Notes under the pieces: generated by a model
What the model was told of the DNA's origin: nothing
Seen by the model: the letters and a program-made list of their open reading frames with translations, nothing else
Database searches by the model: none
Assembly (NCBI GenBank): GCA_036245525.1
Contig: BTPG01000003.1
Span: 159,925,486-159,989,485, forward strand
DNA length: 64,000 nucleotides
Reading direction: 5' to 3'
From: Semisulcospira habei
Taxonomy: Eukaryota; Mollusca; Gastropoda; Semisulcospiridae
Shown: positions 49,601 through 59,564 of the stretch, one piece after another
Layout: each line of letters starts with the position of its first letter
Position numbering within the stretch: position 1 is the stretch's first letter
Translations under genes and position numbers: made by a program

Positions 49601-49896
49601 GGAGTGTTTCAGCCACCAGGATCCTCTTCTCACCCGACACGGGTCTCCAAGCACGGCAAACACTTGGGATCCAAAGGACCAAAAGCTCACGTGTATTTTT
49701 AAGGACCAATCCAACATGGTAAGACCTGGGTAAGCACAGCTCCTTAAAAACCGGACCAGTGAAAAAGACTGAACAACATATCTGCTGACATCAAGTCCTA
49801 ATCCTGGATAAAGATGGCACCCGTCTGCTAGCCCACTCAGTCAGGGACCGAGTGGACTACCCACCCACGCCACGTGGAGGCCGGTGCCGGGTAGGC
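46636..49896 (-). pseudogene. I-clade-like LINE copy 2, 5' two-thirds (ORF1 and endonuclease)
   Basis: Nearly base-for-base identical to copy 1 from its 5' end (49896) through ORF1 (49251-47822) and the endonuclease (47819-46640). Differences include an extra A in an A run at about 47470-47477 that shifts the endonuclease frame, a deletion near 49060 that shifts ORF1, one base lost near 48377 and another near 48700. The RT continuation is at 43491-43823 beyond the nested L2 element. Confidence 0.88.
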
Positions 49897-51731
49897 CGCG
49901 AGGTGAAGAGGAGTATCAGGGCAGACAAGAGGGCCTACACAGACAGCCTGGCAGCAGAGGCAGAAAAGACAGCAGGCAGCGGCAACATGAAACAGTTCTA
50001 CGACATTACCAGAAGATTGTCGGGCAAGTATGGCCATACAGAAAGACCAGTAAAAGACAAGGAAGGCAAGCCTATTGCAGACAGAGCAGACCAACTCGAC
50101 AGATGGGCCGAGTATTTTGAAGAGTTACTGAACAGACCCAGCCCACCCGACCCCCCAGACATCCAGCCAGCAGAGACCGACCTACCCATCAACTGTGACA
50201 GATCCAGCCGGGAAGAGATCAGAAGAGCAGTGGCATTTTTGAAGAACGGCAAAGCAGCAGGGCCAGATGGCATCCCAGCGGAGTCTCTGAAAGCAGACCT
50301 AGAGACAACAGTAGAGATGCTGTACCCACTGTTTGGAAAGATCTGGGAAGAGGAGGTGATGCCGGCTGACTAGAAGGATGGGTACCTAATCAAGCTTCCC
50401 AAGAAAGGTGACCTCAGCAAGTGTTCCAACTATAGAGGAATCACCTTGCTGTCAGTACCAGGAAAGGTCTTCAACAGGATCATCCTGGAGAGAATGAAGA
50501 GCTCCGTCGACCCCCAGCTGAGAGACCAGCAAGCAGGATTCAGGAAAAACCAATCATGTACAGACCCGATCGCCACTCTCCGCATCATCGTGGAACAGTC
50601 TCTGGAGTGGAGCTCCCCGCTGTACGTCAACTTTGTGGATTACGAGAAAGCATTTGACAGCGTGGACCGAGAGACTCTGTGGAAACTCCTACGACACTAC
50701 GGTGTACCCACAAAGCTCGTCCGCCTGATCAAGAGCAGCTACGATGGCATGACATGTCCCGTGATCCATGAAGGGCAGTTCACCAGGGAGCTCCAGGTCA
50801 GAACCAGTGTAAGGCAGGGGTGTCTGCTGTCTCCGTTCCTCTTCCTACTGGCCATAGACTGGTTCATGAAGAGGACCACAGAGCAGAGAAGAAGCGGAAT
50901 ACAGTGGACACTGTGGACACAGCTTGACAACCTCAATTTTGCAGATGACTTGACATTACTGTCCCACACTCATCAACAAATGCAGGACAAGACCACGAGG
51001 CTTGCTGACATCTCGTCCCAAGTGGGCCTCACCATCCACAAACAGAAAACAAAGACAATGAGGCTGAACGCAACCAGGGAAGAACCAGTCTTGCTTGCTG
51101 GCACCCCGTTGGAGGAGGTGGAGTCCTTCACCTATCTTGGGAGCATCATAGACAAAAAAGGCGGCACTGATGCAGATGTCAGAGCACGAATTGGTAAAGC
51201 CAGAGCAGCCTTTCTCCAGTTGAAAAAAGTGTGGAGTTCCAGAGAGCTGTCACAAACACCAAAGTCCGGATTTTCAACTCCAACGTAAAAGCAGTTCTCC
51301 TATATGGAGCAGAGACTTGGAGATTGACAAAAACCACAGTCAACAGAGTACAGATCTTCATAAACAGTTGCCTTAGAAGAATTTTGAAAATCCACTGGCC
51401 AGAGAAGATCAGCAACATCAGACTCTGGGAAAGAACAGAGCAGATAACAGCAGAGAATGAAATTGGGCGAAGAAGATGGGGATGGATTGGTCACAGTCTG
51501 AGAAAGCCAGCTTCCAGTATCACTAGGCAGGCATTGTCATGGAATCCCCAGGGAAAGAGGAAAAGAGGTAGGCCGAGAAACTCCTGGTGTCGAGACCTCC
51601 AAGCAGACATCAAGAGAATGGGAACCACCTGGAGTAAAATCGAAGGAGAAGCACAGGACAGGAGTCGCTGGAGGTCTCTCGTCGACAGCCTATACCCGGG
51701 TAGGGGTGACAGGCATAAGTAAGTAAGTAGG
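49897..51731 (+). pseudogene. RTE-like LINE, 5'-truncated
   Basis: Plus-strand frame 49852-50373 then 50446-51288 in the same frame, separated by TAG at 50371-50373 where PADWKDG is expected (Trp codon to stop). RT phrases: FLKNGKAAGPDGIPAESLKA, QAGFRKNQSCTDPIATLRII, NFVDYEKAFDSVDRETLWKL, SVRQGCLLSPFLFLLAIDW and active site NFADDLTLLS. A frame shift near 51235 leads to LLYGAETWRLTKTTVNRVQI and a C-terminal GRPRNSWCRDLQ block ending at 51722. The tail is (AAGT)n. No endonuclease is left. RTE is the best clade guess and is not certain. Confidence 0.82.
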
Positions 51732-52716
51732 TAAAACGTAACTCTTGCTAAACGCAAACACATATTGGATAATACGAGATACATTACGTAACCTGGCTGA
51801 TACAAATAACTCACACGCTCATTCACACACACACACGTGCATCATACCCCGACTACTTTCATCTCTTGGCTTGACTTCGCGAACGAAGATTCTATAGGGC
51901 TTGCCCACGTCGTCTGCAGGCATTTTCGTGGCTGCGGAGGCCAATCCGGGACAGGCAGGTTCGACCGCAGTGGCTGCAGGGGAAGGTCTGGTAGTGGTTC
52001 TGAGTTACGACAACTCTGTTTTTTCTCCTGAGGCGCTTGTCCTTAAGGTTAGCTCTGCGAGAGTCCTCAAAGGAGACGGCAACCTTGTAAATGGTGGAGC
52101 GCCAGGTGTCACAGTCCGCAGCAAGCGAAGACCACTGGCGGTGGTCGATTTGACAGGCACTAAGTGACTTCTTGAGACTCATAACACCCCCATATCTACC
52201 TTGAAACAGATATAACCTAACGCCCTCGCTATACGTTATCCCATATGCTGGAAAAGTCTATACTTAACCATGTACTATCCTCATAACGACTTAGACATAC
52301 ACCCCTCACATTCCTTTAGTTATCCATCTCGGTAAATAACTGTATACGAAAAACACTGGTTACCTCACTGAATTCCAAACCAACATAACTGAACCAAACC
52401 AGACAACGATATACAACCAAATTACTCTTACCAACGCATACTGTCTTTAACTAAGCAACTATCAATAATACATATCAAAAACATACCTGAATTCTAGGTT
52501 TCAGAGTCTTGGAATACGGGCTAAGGTATCTCACACACGTCTGTACCCACTGACAATATAGCCCGCACCAACGTATGACAGACTGAGCTCTCGCCTAGAA
52601 CTCACTAAAACTTCCCGTGTCGAACGTTCTTTAAAGATTCCATGTGGGCCACGAGCCTCACGGACTATCGGCACAAACCGCTGACAACTACTTACCGTAT
52701 TTAACCTACTGTGTGA
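51732..52716 (-). repeat. Repeat R, second copy (interrupted)
   Basis: 51732-51863 and 52183-52716 match the reverse complement of 54644-55043 in DIRS D, for example TACGTAACCTGGCTGATACA and TTCCTTTAGTTATCCATCTC. It is interrupted by a LINE 3' fragment and cut at its left end by the RTE-like tail. Confidence 0.75.
51864..52182 (-). pseudogene. LINE 3' fragment with a C-terminal zinc finger
   Basis: The minus-strand frame 52182-51892 reads DHRQWSSLAADCDTWRSTIY, FEDSRRANLKDKR and FPCSHCGRTCLSRIGLRSHE then NAC. That is a C-x2-C-x12-H-x4-C finger at the very end of an endonuclease-RT polyprotein, a tail seen in several LINE families. It lies inside repeat R between TTTCAT (51858-51863) and ACTCAT (52177-52182), a possible target duplication. 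Confidence 0.7.
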
Positions 52717-52959
52717 ACCCTATGCATGAGCATAGAGTTTCATCACAATTCCCCCTTCCTCGGGAAAAAAACGGGCTCACAAAGGGCTCATCAGACTTGC
52801 ACACTCGAAGTGAATGAGGACAATCCCAGGCAAGCACAGTAAAACACGGCCAAACCAAAATCCAAGCCGACCGGCCTGAAGAACCGGTCGCACCGTACAC
52901 AGCCAAGGTCCTTTAGGCTAGAACACAACTGTTCATGGTAAGCTAAGTAGAACAACTGG

Positions 52960-53143
52960 CGTGACACCACGTGGCACGTGACCGGATGGGCAGGCACCGG
53001 AAGCTACTCACGGCCCTGGTTACAGTTCCCTGAGTTGCCTCCCTGGTTGTGTAGGAACACAACAGATTCTTAGGCTGAAATTAAGTACGCTAGTAGACAC
53101 TTCCATATAGTAATGTCATCGGTAATGTTTTTGAGGAAACAAA
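52960..53143. repeat. DIRS C right terminal inverted repeat
   Basis: Reverse complement of 33084-33265, with shared GGCGTGACACCACGTGGCAC and GGGCAGGCACCGGAAGCTAC. It ends AATGTTTTTGAGGAAACAAA. Confidence 0.85.
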
Positions 53144-53316
53144 TAACATCACACTACCTTTCTAAACATCTGCAATAATAATAATGTACACTGCATACAA
53201 CTTGCATTGGCATGCAGACTACTTATTGCTGAATACATACGTGGCATCTGTTGTCATTCTGCACTACTCTACCAAAAATACTTCAGAAGAAAAAGACAAA
53301 CAGTATCCTGCTATAT

Positions 53317-53540
53317 TAACCCATTCCCTGCCACTGAACGTACGCAGTACATACAATTTAGTTTCTGAAATCTTGGTTCATTCAACAATCTAAAGCAAAC
53401 CATCCAAGAAACATGGATACAAACTGGCCTTAGAGAGAGGTATAGATCCTCATGACCCCCCGCAGTTGTAGGGGCTCATGAGGATCTATGGCTCTTGCTG
53501 CTGGATCGTGTTCCCTTTTTTCTCGGCAGTGAAGAGGTTA
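53317..53540. repeat. Hairpin MITE, family HP1, next to an exon
   Basis: TTAACCCATTCCCTGCCA and TCGGCAGTGAAGAGGTTAA are the ends. The core at 53437-53500 is AGGTATAGATCCTCATGACC pairing with CATGAGGATCTATGGCTCTT. The right end is 55 bp below the 53596 exon edge. Confidence 0.8.
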
Positions 53541-53595
53541 AAATACAGGGCCATGACACATTGACTCAGGAATACGATATTCTGGCTGGTCTTAC

Positions 53596-53692
53596 TTTTG
53601 TTCTTGGTATCAGTCAGCACCTCCTGCAGTCGCTCCTGTAATTTCTCGGCACGTTTTCTTTCAGCATGCAGCTGTCGTTTTAGATCCTTCAG
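53596..53692 (-). CDS. GRIPAP1: GRIPAP1-like coiled-coil exon
   Basis: An acceptor GTTGCAG precedes and a donor GTAAGA follows. The 97-nt exon starts in phase 0 and leaves one base. The peptide [20 protein letters not shown] continues [12 protein letters not shown] and joins Ser in the next exon. Vertebrate GRIPAP1 has LRKQLHTERKRADKLQERLQ here, so this is the strongest homology anchor of the gene. DIRS copy D starts about 56 bp upstream of the acceptor in transcript direction. Confidence 0.93.
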
Positions 53693-53729
53693 CTGCAACA
53701 AAAATACAGTGTATGGACAATTTCATGTA

Positions 53730-53748
53730 TAAACCCTTCACAGCCAAG
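53730..53748. repeat. HP1 MITE left remnant at DIRS D insertion
   Basis: AAACCCTTCACAGCCAAG looks like an HP1 terminal repeat cut off by DIRS D. The hairpin core appears beyond the other DIRS end at 60050-60113. Confidence 0.6.
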
Positions 53749-53885
53749 AAAAATGTATTTTTCTCTAAAATGTATTTTTTTCGAAAAATACTTACCGATG
53801 GCATTGCTATTAGGAAGGTACACTTAGCTTACCGATTTCAGCCTAAGAACCTGTTGTGTGTTCCTACACAACCAGGGAAGTAACT

Positions 53886-54161
53886 CTAGCAAGCAGTTAC
53901 CATGAACCACAGGAAGAACTCGATGAGCTGGGGCATAGTCAGATCCGTGGGAGAGAGGTGCCTGGCATCGCACCTGGACTGCATGACCCTCCACTTCCCC
54001 TCACAGACTTTACGGGTCGAAGGTCTGCATGCTGCAGCGATAGCCTCCACTGCCACACCCGAGAAGCCTCTAGCGGCGAGGGCCCACTGCACAACCACGA
54101 GGCGTGTAAGTCTCTCCGGGCAAGGGTGAAAGAGATCCTGCCGGGGCTGCTTCACCATCAT
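53886..54161 (-). pseudogene. DIRS D recombinase, N-terminal remnant
   Basis: WALAARGFSGVAVEAIAAAC, HLSPTDLTMPQLIEFFLWF, matching residues ~28-90 of the copy B recombinase, then direct fusion to terminal-repeat sequence. No catalytic residue is left. Confidence 0.85.
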
Positions 54162-54209
54162 GCGCGGCGTGGGAAGTCTTAGGGGAGGATCGTAGCGAGG
54201 CTTAGGAGA

Positions 54210-54605
54210 TCAGTGGTCCAGCTCCTGTTCCAACTGAAGGGCCACCAGGAACAGTACTGCACTGCAGCCCTTAAGCTTCTGCAGGACCTTGGGCACCAGC
54301 ACAGAAGGAGGGTATGCGTAGGCCAGGAGGCCATCCCAGGAGATGGAGAGGGCGCCCACAGCCCAGGCGAGTGAGTCCGAAACGGGTGATACAAAGAGGG
54401 GAAGCTGCCTGTTCCACCTCGTCACGAACTGGTCGATCATGGTCGTTTCCCAACATGCGCATATCTGGAAGTGGTCGGGGCGGAGGGTCCACTTGGTGTG
54501 GACTAGTTGGCCCTGCCGCGAGAGGGAGTCCACGAGGACATTCAAGTGGCCTGGGATGTGTCGCGCCCGAAGCAAGAAGCTGCGATCCCTGCACCACATG
54601 AGCAC
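54210..54605 (-). pseudogene. DIRS D RNase H C-terminal part and downstream domain
   Basis: LMWCRDRSFLLRARHIPGHL then NVLVDSLSRQG (AD changed to VD), WETTMIDQFVTRWNRQLPLF and AVGALSISWDGLLAYAYPP. It is separated from the N-terminal RNase H half (55605-55820) by repeat R. Confidence 0.82.
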
Positions 54606-54637
54606 TTGATAAAGTAGGATGCAGAGGGAGGTGGAGC

Positions 54638-55597
54638 ACAGTGCTCACACAGTAGGATAAATACGGTACGGTTTTTGTTAACGGTTTGTTTTGTGCCGAT
54701 AGTCCGTGAGGCCGAGATCCACGTGACATCTTTAAGACATGGATAACTAGACGAATGGGAGTTAGTTATGTACCGAGATGGATGACTAAAGGAATGTAAG
54801 GTGTGTATGCTTAAATCGCTATGAAGGTAGTACACGGTTGGTTAAGCATAGTCTTTTCCAGTGTATAGAATAGTGTATAGTGAATGTTTCAAGATAGTGA
54901 CAGATATGGGGTGTTATGAAAGTAGTTCAGGTATGAAGCACGTGTGTGTGAATGAACGTGAGTTATTTGTATCAGCCAGGTTACGTAATGTTTCTCATGT
55001 CATCCAATATGTTGTGTGTTTAGCAAGCGTTACGTTTTGGATCCTTGTTGTTGTGTTTAGAGTACTTGTAAAGAGGGAGCGACAGACGCCAAGACGTCAG
55101 TCACCAGACCTAACGTGAGGTCATCACCCCTCCAGTTCTTCACTCAGGGAGTGAAGCGATCGGGACCGAGACACCCGAGTCAAAGCGAGAACTGCGCTAC
55201 GGTACGAGTACGTCCGTGGTAAAGAGACAGGACGACAGGAAGAAGCGTACAACGAAGGACTTGCACGCCTAGACGTGAGAAGGACCAACGTAACCAGGCG
55301 ATAACATCAAACAGGTTGGAGACTGTGAGAACTAATACCTAGCCTGGCCATGCTATTGTGTGATGTGTATGTGATATTAAGACGTGATTGTGGGAAAGGA
55401 GTGATGTATATAGCGTGATAGTTTTGTGAGCATTCTTCTTTTATTGTTTACTAGTGTATAAAAGTTACTTTAGAAAGGGAGCCCGTGTGTTGAGTTTTAC
55501 CGCATGAATGCGCCCATCTGAGTCAGTGGCGGTGTATGCGTCTGTTGTGCGAGAGTCTGTACATGCGACTGTGGGCAAGTCTGCGTGCGTTACAGTG
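54638..55597 (+). mobile_element. Repeat R inserted in DIRS D, 6-bp target duplication
   Basis: ACAGTG at 54638-54643 and again at 55592-55597 flank a 948-bp insert starting CTCACACAGTAGG and ending CTGCGTGCGTT. Removing the insert restores the RNase H frame seen in copies B and C. There is no ORF. GTGTATAAAAG near 55454 resembles a TATA box. It is not a perfect TG..CA unit, so solo LTR is only one option. Confidence 0.6.
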
Positions 55598-55604
55598 TCC
55601 CACC

Positions 55605-55820
55605 CTACTTCTGGATATAGGCCACGACTGTAGTGTTGTCGGAGAGAATCAGGACCTCCTGATGCCTGAGGCGTGTCTCCCAGGCGATGAGGGCGAGCCA
55701 AACTGCCTTCAACTCCAGCCAGTTGATGTGCTTGCCTGCCAGGTCCGATGGCCACTGGCCCGCGACTGCGCAGAAATCCGGGAGCAGGTGTGCTCCCCAT
55801 CCCGAGAGGTTCACGTGCAT
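55605..55820 (-). pseudogene. DIRS D RNase H, N-terminal half
   Basis: MHVNLSGWGAHLL, INWLELKAVWLALIAWETRL and LILSDNTTVVAYIQK, the RNase H core with acidic residues (E in LELKAV, D in SDNTT). The first catalytic Asp position reads HVN instead of TDA, so one metal ligand is lost. Confidence 0.82.
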
Positions 55821-56127
55821 AGTTAGTTAGTTATTTGGGTTTAACGCCGAGCAGGCAACTAAGGCCATCTCACGGTGGGAAGGGTAAAAATCTGGTCAGC
55901 CAGACTAAAAGAAAGGTCTTAAGACATGATGTAAATATACCTTAAAAATATGTCAGGCTAAAATGTCGCACAGGTCTTTAAAGAAAACATCGAAAGACTC
56001 TCAAAAAGATCAAAATAATAGAAACATCATAATCTATAAACGCTCAAATCTTATTAAAAATATGGCACTCTCTCAGAAAACTGAAGATCTTGTCCGGGGG
56101 CACATCCCGGAACAGGTTCACGTGCAT
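55807..56127 (-). mobile_element. I-clade-like LINE tail insertion with 14-bp target duplication
   Basis: AGGTTCACGTGCAT occurs at 55807-55820 and 56114-56127. The 293-bp insert matches the 3' end of LINE copy 1 (from about 37791 down to the (AACT)n tail), with a few substitutions. This is a classic 5'-truncated, target-primed insertion into DIRS D. Confidence 0.92.
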
Positions 56128-56333
56128 GCAGAGGGACAGGTGGGGTAGGGGGGAGGAGAGGGGAACTCCTGTCATGAGCCAAGATGGGTCTGTCCATCTC
56201 TGAAGGTGCGGCAGGACTAGCTGGGACACCAAGGCCGCAAGGTCGTCCGAGGATGGGCGCCAATGAAGCAGGAGATGCAGCTAGAGCGGCCGCGAGTAGA
56301 GCCTGCCGAGAGGTAAAAGGTCCACCGCTGCAC

Positions 56334-57409
56334 TCATGAGCCCCATGAGCTGTAGCCAATGCAGGCAGGAACCACTTCAGCGCGGGACACTTGAACAGCT
56401 AGTCCCGCCAACTTCTGGACACGAGCCTTGGGTAGTTTTACCGTGTTGAGGTCGGTTAGGAATTGCATGCCGAGGTGGGTAAACCTGCGAAAGGGCGTTA
56501 GGTCCGACTTTCCCAAGTTGACCAGGAAGCCGAATTGTTGCCGATGGGAGAGCAGCGCGTCCCTGTTGCCCTTTAGAGAGGCCGCGTCCTGGTTCCTGAG
56601 GAGCAGGTCATCGAGATAGTTGGAGGTCGGACTCGAAGACGACAGCCTGGCCCTGCGTCCATAATCCGAGTAGAGACCCAGAGGTTGAGGCTGAAGGGGA
56701 GGCAGCGGAACTGGTATACCACCCCGCGGTAGGCGAAGTATAGGTAACAGCGAGCTGAGGGGTGCATGGGCACGTGTAGGTACACGATGGACAAGTCAAG
56801 ACTGACAGCAGAATCCATGGGCTGGATCGACGCTCTCAAGGCTCTGGTTGTTTCCATCCGGAAGGTTGGTGTGGCAATGAACTTGTTCAGCGCCGAGAAC
56901 TGTCGAGTGCCGTCCGGTTTTGGCACGATGAAGAGGCGACTGTAGAAGGCCGGTAAGTCGTGATGCGTGACCACCTCTGTGGCGGCCTTCTGGAGCAGGG
57001 AGTTCACCTCTCCTTGCAGAGCCTGTGCCTTGACCTGGTCGCCCGGAACCTGTGTCCAGAGAGGGGAGCGCCGAAGTGGAGGTGGAGACCGAAAGGAGAT
57101 CTGAAGACCCTCTGAGATGGTAGACAGGATCCAAGTGTCGTCCAGCATCAGCGAACGCCACGCGTTGCTGTGCAGCGCCAGCCTCCTGCCGACTGGAGAC
57201 CCTGCAGACGTCAGCGGGGGCAAAACGGTAGGCGAGTCAGCGAGCCCTATCACGCCCGGGTCTCCGGGCACTCTGGGGCCAGGAGGGGGCCGGGGCCAGG
57301 AGGGGGCCGGGGCCAGGAAGGTGCGAGAGCGGCCAGGATGGGGGGGTACAGGCGGAGCTGCGGGCGCCTCTGGAAGGGCGGGGAACGGGTCTGTAGCTCC
57401 ACAGGGCAC
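56334..57409 (-). pseudogene. DIRS D reverse transcriptase
   Basis: The 278-codon frame (57409-56573) starts in a Pro-rich gag tail (PAAPPVPPHPGR). It then has ISFRSPPPLRRSPLWTQVPG, FIVPKPDGTRQFSALNKFIA, VSLDLSIVYLHVPMHPSARC (second motif residue changed, DLADAY to DLSIVY) and GVVYQFRCLPFSLNL. A frame switch leads to NYLDDLL (YLDD at 56607-56618), FLVNLGKSDLTPF (56516-56334 frame) and FLTDLNTVKLP. A ~12-codon deletion removes the WRLVIDL part of the fingers. RT continues from gag in one frame. Confidence 0.85.
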
Positions 57410-57642
57410 GACCTACGGCCCTGGCCGCCGACACCATGGCGTTAACTGAAGTGTGATAAGCCGCCTGAATCGCCATGACCACTAGTGAGTGTATGTCGCA
57501 CAGCGGGGGAGAGGAATCCGGGTCCCAGGTGTCCTCCACCCGTCTGATGACTGCCCCTGAGTAGTCAAGTCCAGGAAGCCTGCACAGGCCAGGGTGTTGC
57601 GCCTCGGGTGGCCATCTGCTCCAGACCGCGAGGTATCCGGAG

Positions 57643-58365
57643 CTAAATGGCCTTGCGTCCTCCTGTCTGCAACTCTACTGCGACATCAAGCGATGGAAGA
57701 GGGCAGGAGAAGGATTGGGAGTGTCTTGCATACCACTGTTGGCGGAACCTGATGTCGACTCCAGCCAGCCACTTGTTGTCAGCGAAAAACCCTGAGTCCT
57801 GCCAGGGTCCCTGCAGCTGAGCGGAGATGCCTGCAAGGTCCCAGAAGCCAGGTGGCTGAGGAAGGGATTTCCTCTTGAGGGGTGGGGCCAGGGGGCAAAC
57901 CTCCAAAGGGAGAATCTCCGAAATGAGTCGCGCGGCCTCCTCCAACAAGCGAAGGGTCACCAATCTCGATGCATCGTAGGCGGACGAAGATGACAGGCTG
58001 TGAGGCGAACAAGTGGGGGTGCTCTGGGACGAAGGACGACAGTCATCCTGAAACAGGGCCAACGCAGAGTCCTCTGGGTGGAGGCTGAGAGCGCCGTCCG
58101 CATCTGCCACACCTGAGCGCCGAGGGGGGAGGATACTAATGTCCGAAGGCAGGGAACTGCCACGTGGCGAGCACCTGCTCACCGAACGGGAGAGGGCATG
58201 GGTATCTGGGTCTTGGCGATGCCGAGGGGAAGCAGGATGGGAAAAGCGATGGTTCTGAAGTCTGTCCGGGGAGACCGAGAGAGGGCTCACCTGGCGTCGG
58301 GGGGCTAGAGCACCGGGGCAGCATGGCTGAAAGCCGTCTCGGAGTCCGGCAGGGTGAGCTGTCAC
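57643..58365 (-). pseudogene. DIRS D gag-like protein, conserved middle
   Basis: A 240-codon frame with GALSLHPEDSALALFQDD, ARLISEILPLEVCPLAPPLK then RKSLPQPPGFWDLA, and GVDIRFRQQWYARHSQS. Copy E (63569-63967, plus strand) has the same blocks (IISDILPLDTCPPLPPLKRK, SLPQPPGF, DIDIKFRQKWYAGHS), which fixes this as the family gag. The frame is open at both ends of the segment but shifts against the flanking gag parts. Confidence 0.8.
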
Positions 58366-58589
58366 TCCGGTGTGTAGCCCAGCGACTGCTTGGCGAGCGG
58401 CTGTATGGTCTCACATCCGGTGGCCGTAACCTGGAGCACGCATCCCGCCGCGGTGAGTCCGAAGGCCAAGCTCACTCCCTTGTAGACGCGTGTGGGTCCT
58501 GACGCCGAAGTGGCGGAGGATAACGTCCGTGGAATCGACGGTCCGTCCGCGGACCAGACGAGGCGCTCTGCGATTGGCGAGAAACTGGG

Positions 58590-58840
58590 GACATTAGTGG
58601 CCTGGTGGCGCGGCTCTCCCCACGTCTTACCGTCTGTCCCCTTGACTCCGGTGTTCTAGGCGGGCTCCCCGCCACACAGAGTCTGCCCCCTGCAGAGTGG
58701 TGGGGCTTCCACCGCTGTGACATTAGTGGCCAGCTGGTGTGGTTCTCCGCCCGTCGTACCGTCTGGCCCCTTGACTGCGGTGTACTAGACAAGCTACCCG
58801 CCACACTGAGTCTGCCCCCCGCTGAGAGGTGGGGGCTTCC
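58590..58840. repeat. ~125-bp tandem duplication in DIRS D gag
   Basis: Two units share GACATTAGTGGCC, CCGTCTG[TG]CCCCTTGACT and ACA-[CG]-[AT]-GAGTCTGCCCCC. Confidence 0.8.
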
Positions 58841-58959
58841 GCCGCTGTCGACCCGTCTCCGTGGCAAGGGCAGCCATGGTCCAATAAGACACGTGGGGGC
58901 CAGAGGATTAGTCACCGCATGGCAGGGCGGTTCCAGCCGCTGCCGGTTGCACTCCTCGG

Positions 58960-59165
58960 AGCGGGCGGGCAAGGTCGCAGAGGACCTATGGGAGTCACAG
59001 GCTTGCTTCACCACGTAGCGGGGCCACCTCAGTCGCTGTCGGTCATGCTCTTCGGAGCAGGCGGGCATGGTCGCAGAGGACCTATGGGGGTCACGGGCTT
59101 GCTTCACCACGTAGCGGGGCGACCGCAGTCGCTGTCAGTCATGCTCCTCGGAGCGGGCAGGCGTC
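58960..59165. repeat. ~88-bp tandem repeat in DIRS D gag
   Basis: Two and a half units share AGGTCGCAGAGGACCTATGG-like starts, GCTTGCTTCACCACGTAGCG and TCATGCTC-[CT]-TCGGAGC. The encoded repeat reads VVKQACDSHRSSATLPARSE. Confidence 0.85.
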
Positions 59166-59549
59166 GTGACCAGTGGGCACGTCCGGACCAGAAGAAGTTC
59201 TGTGCCGTTCCCGATGTGTGGAGCAGGCGGGCTTGGTCCGGAGAGCCAATGGCGTCAAGGGTGCCTGACACGCGGACATCCCCACTATGTCCGAGGTGGC
59301 GTGCCTGTGTACCTGTGGAGCTGCGGGATGCGCAGGAGGGGAGGGGGGGGGGGTGGAGATGGTCCTGTAGACCTCATCGGCCACTCTCGCTGGTAGAACC
59401 TCCACAGTTGGAACCAGTGGTCCTCCTCCTAGGGTGTGCACGTCCCGCACGTCCGCTCGAAAGCCCAACCCAAACAGGGGAGGCACAAATCGTGTGTGTC
59501 ACTTGGCCACTGAAAATCCCCACACTTGGGGCAGATCTTTACCTGTATA

Positions 59550-59564
59550 CTGCAACATAGAGCA
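59550..59564 (-). promoter_or_regulatory. Splice-acceptor-like site, DIRS D
   Basis: The minus strand reads GCTCTATGTTGCAG followed by TATACAGG just before the cysteine-rich module, as in A, B and E. Confidence 0.45.

Larger units (their letters stand above)
33042..53143 (-). mobile_element. DIRS-like retrotransposon, copy C, with nested insertions
   Basis: Left terminus AAAATGAATTTTTCTCTAAA, ICR at 33305-33400, right terminus GGTAATGTTTTTGAGGAAAC ending at about 53143. The DIRS-derived parts are 33042-36023 (recombinase, RNase H, partial RT), 36420-37496 (gag-like with tandem repeats) and about 52717-53143 (right end). Between them lie a SINE-like S copy and a LINE stack. All coding parts are frameshifted. 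It sits in the 33038-53595 intron in the sense orientation of the host gene. Confidence 0.85.
58472..59552 (-). pseudogene. DIRS D gag-like protein, N-terminal part with cysteine-rich module
   Basis: After an acceptor-like TATGTTGCAG (59550-59560) the strand encodes VKICPKCGDFQWPSDTHD, LCLPCLGW and RTCGTC: C-x2-C-x12-C-x2-C ... C-x2-C, missing the Cys at LGW that copies B and E keep. Farther on a 212-codon frame (59110-58472) consists of tandemly repeated R/S/H-rich peptides. Confidence 0.65.

Noticed and set aside
51901..52167. Plus-strand 88-codon frame
   Set aside because: Antisense of the LINE zinc-finger tail at 52182-51892.
58829..59560. 243-codon plus-strand frame in DIRS D
   Set aside because: Antisense to the gag-like region; its regularity comes from the 88-bp tandem repeat.
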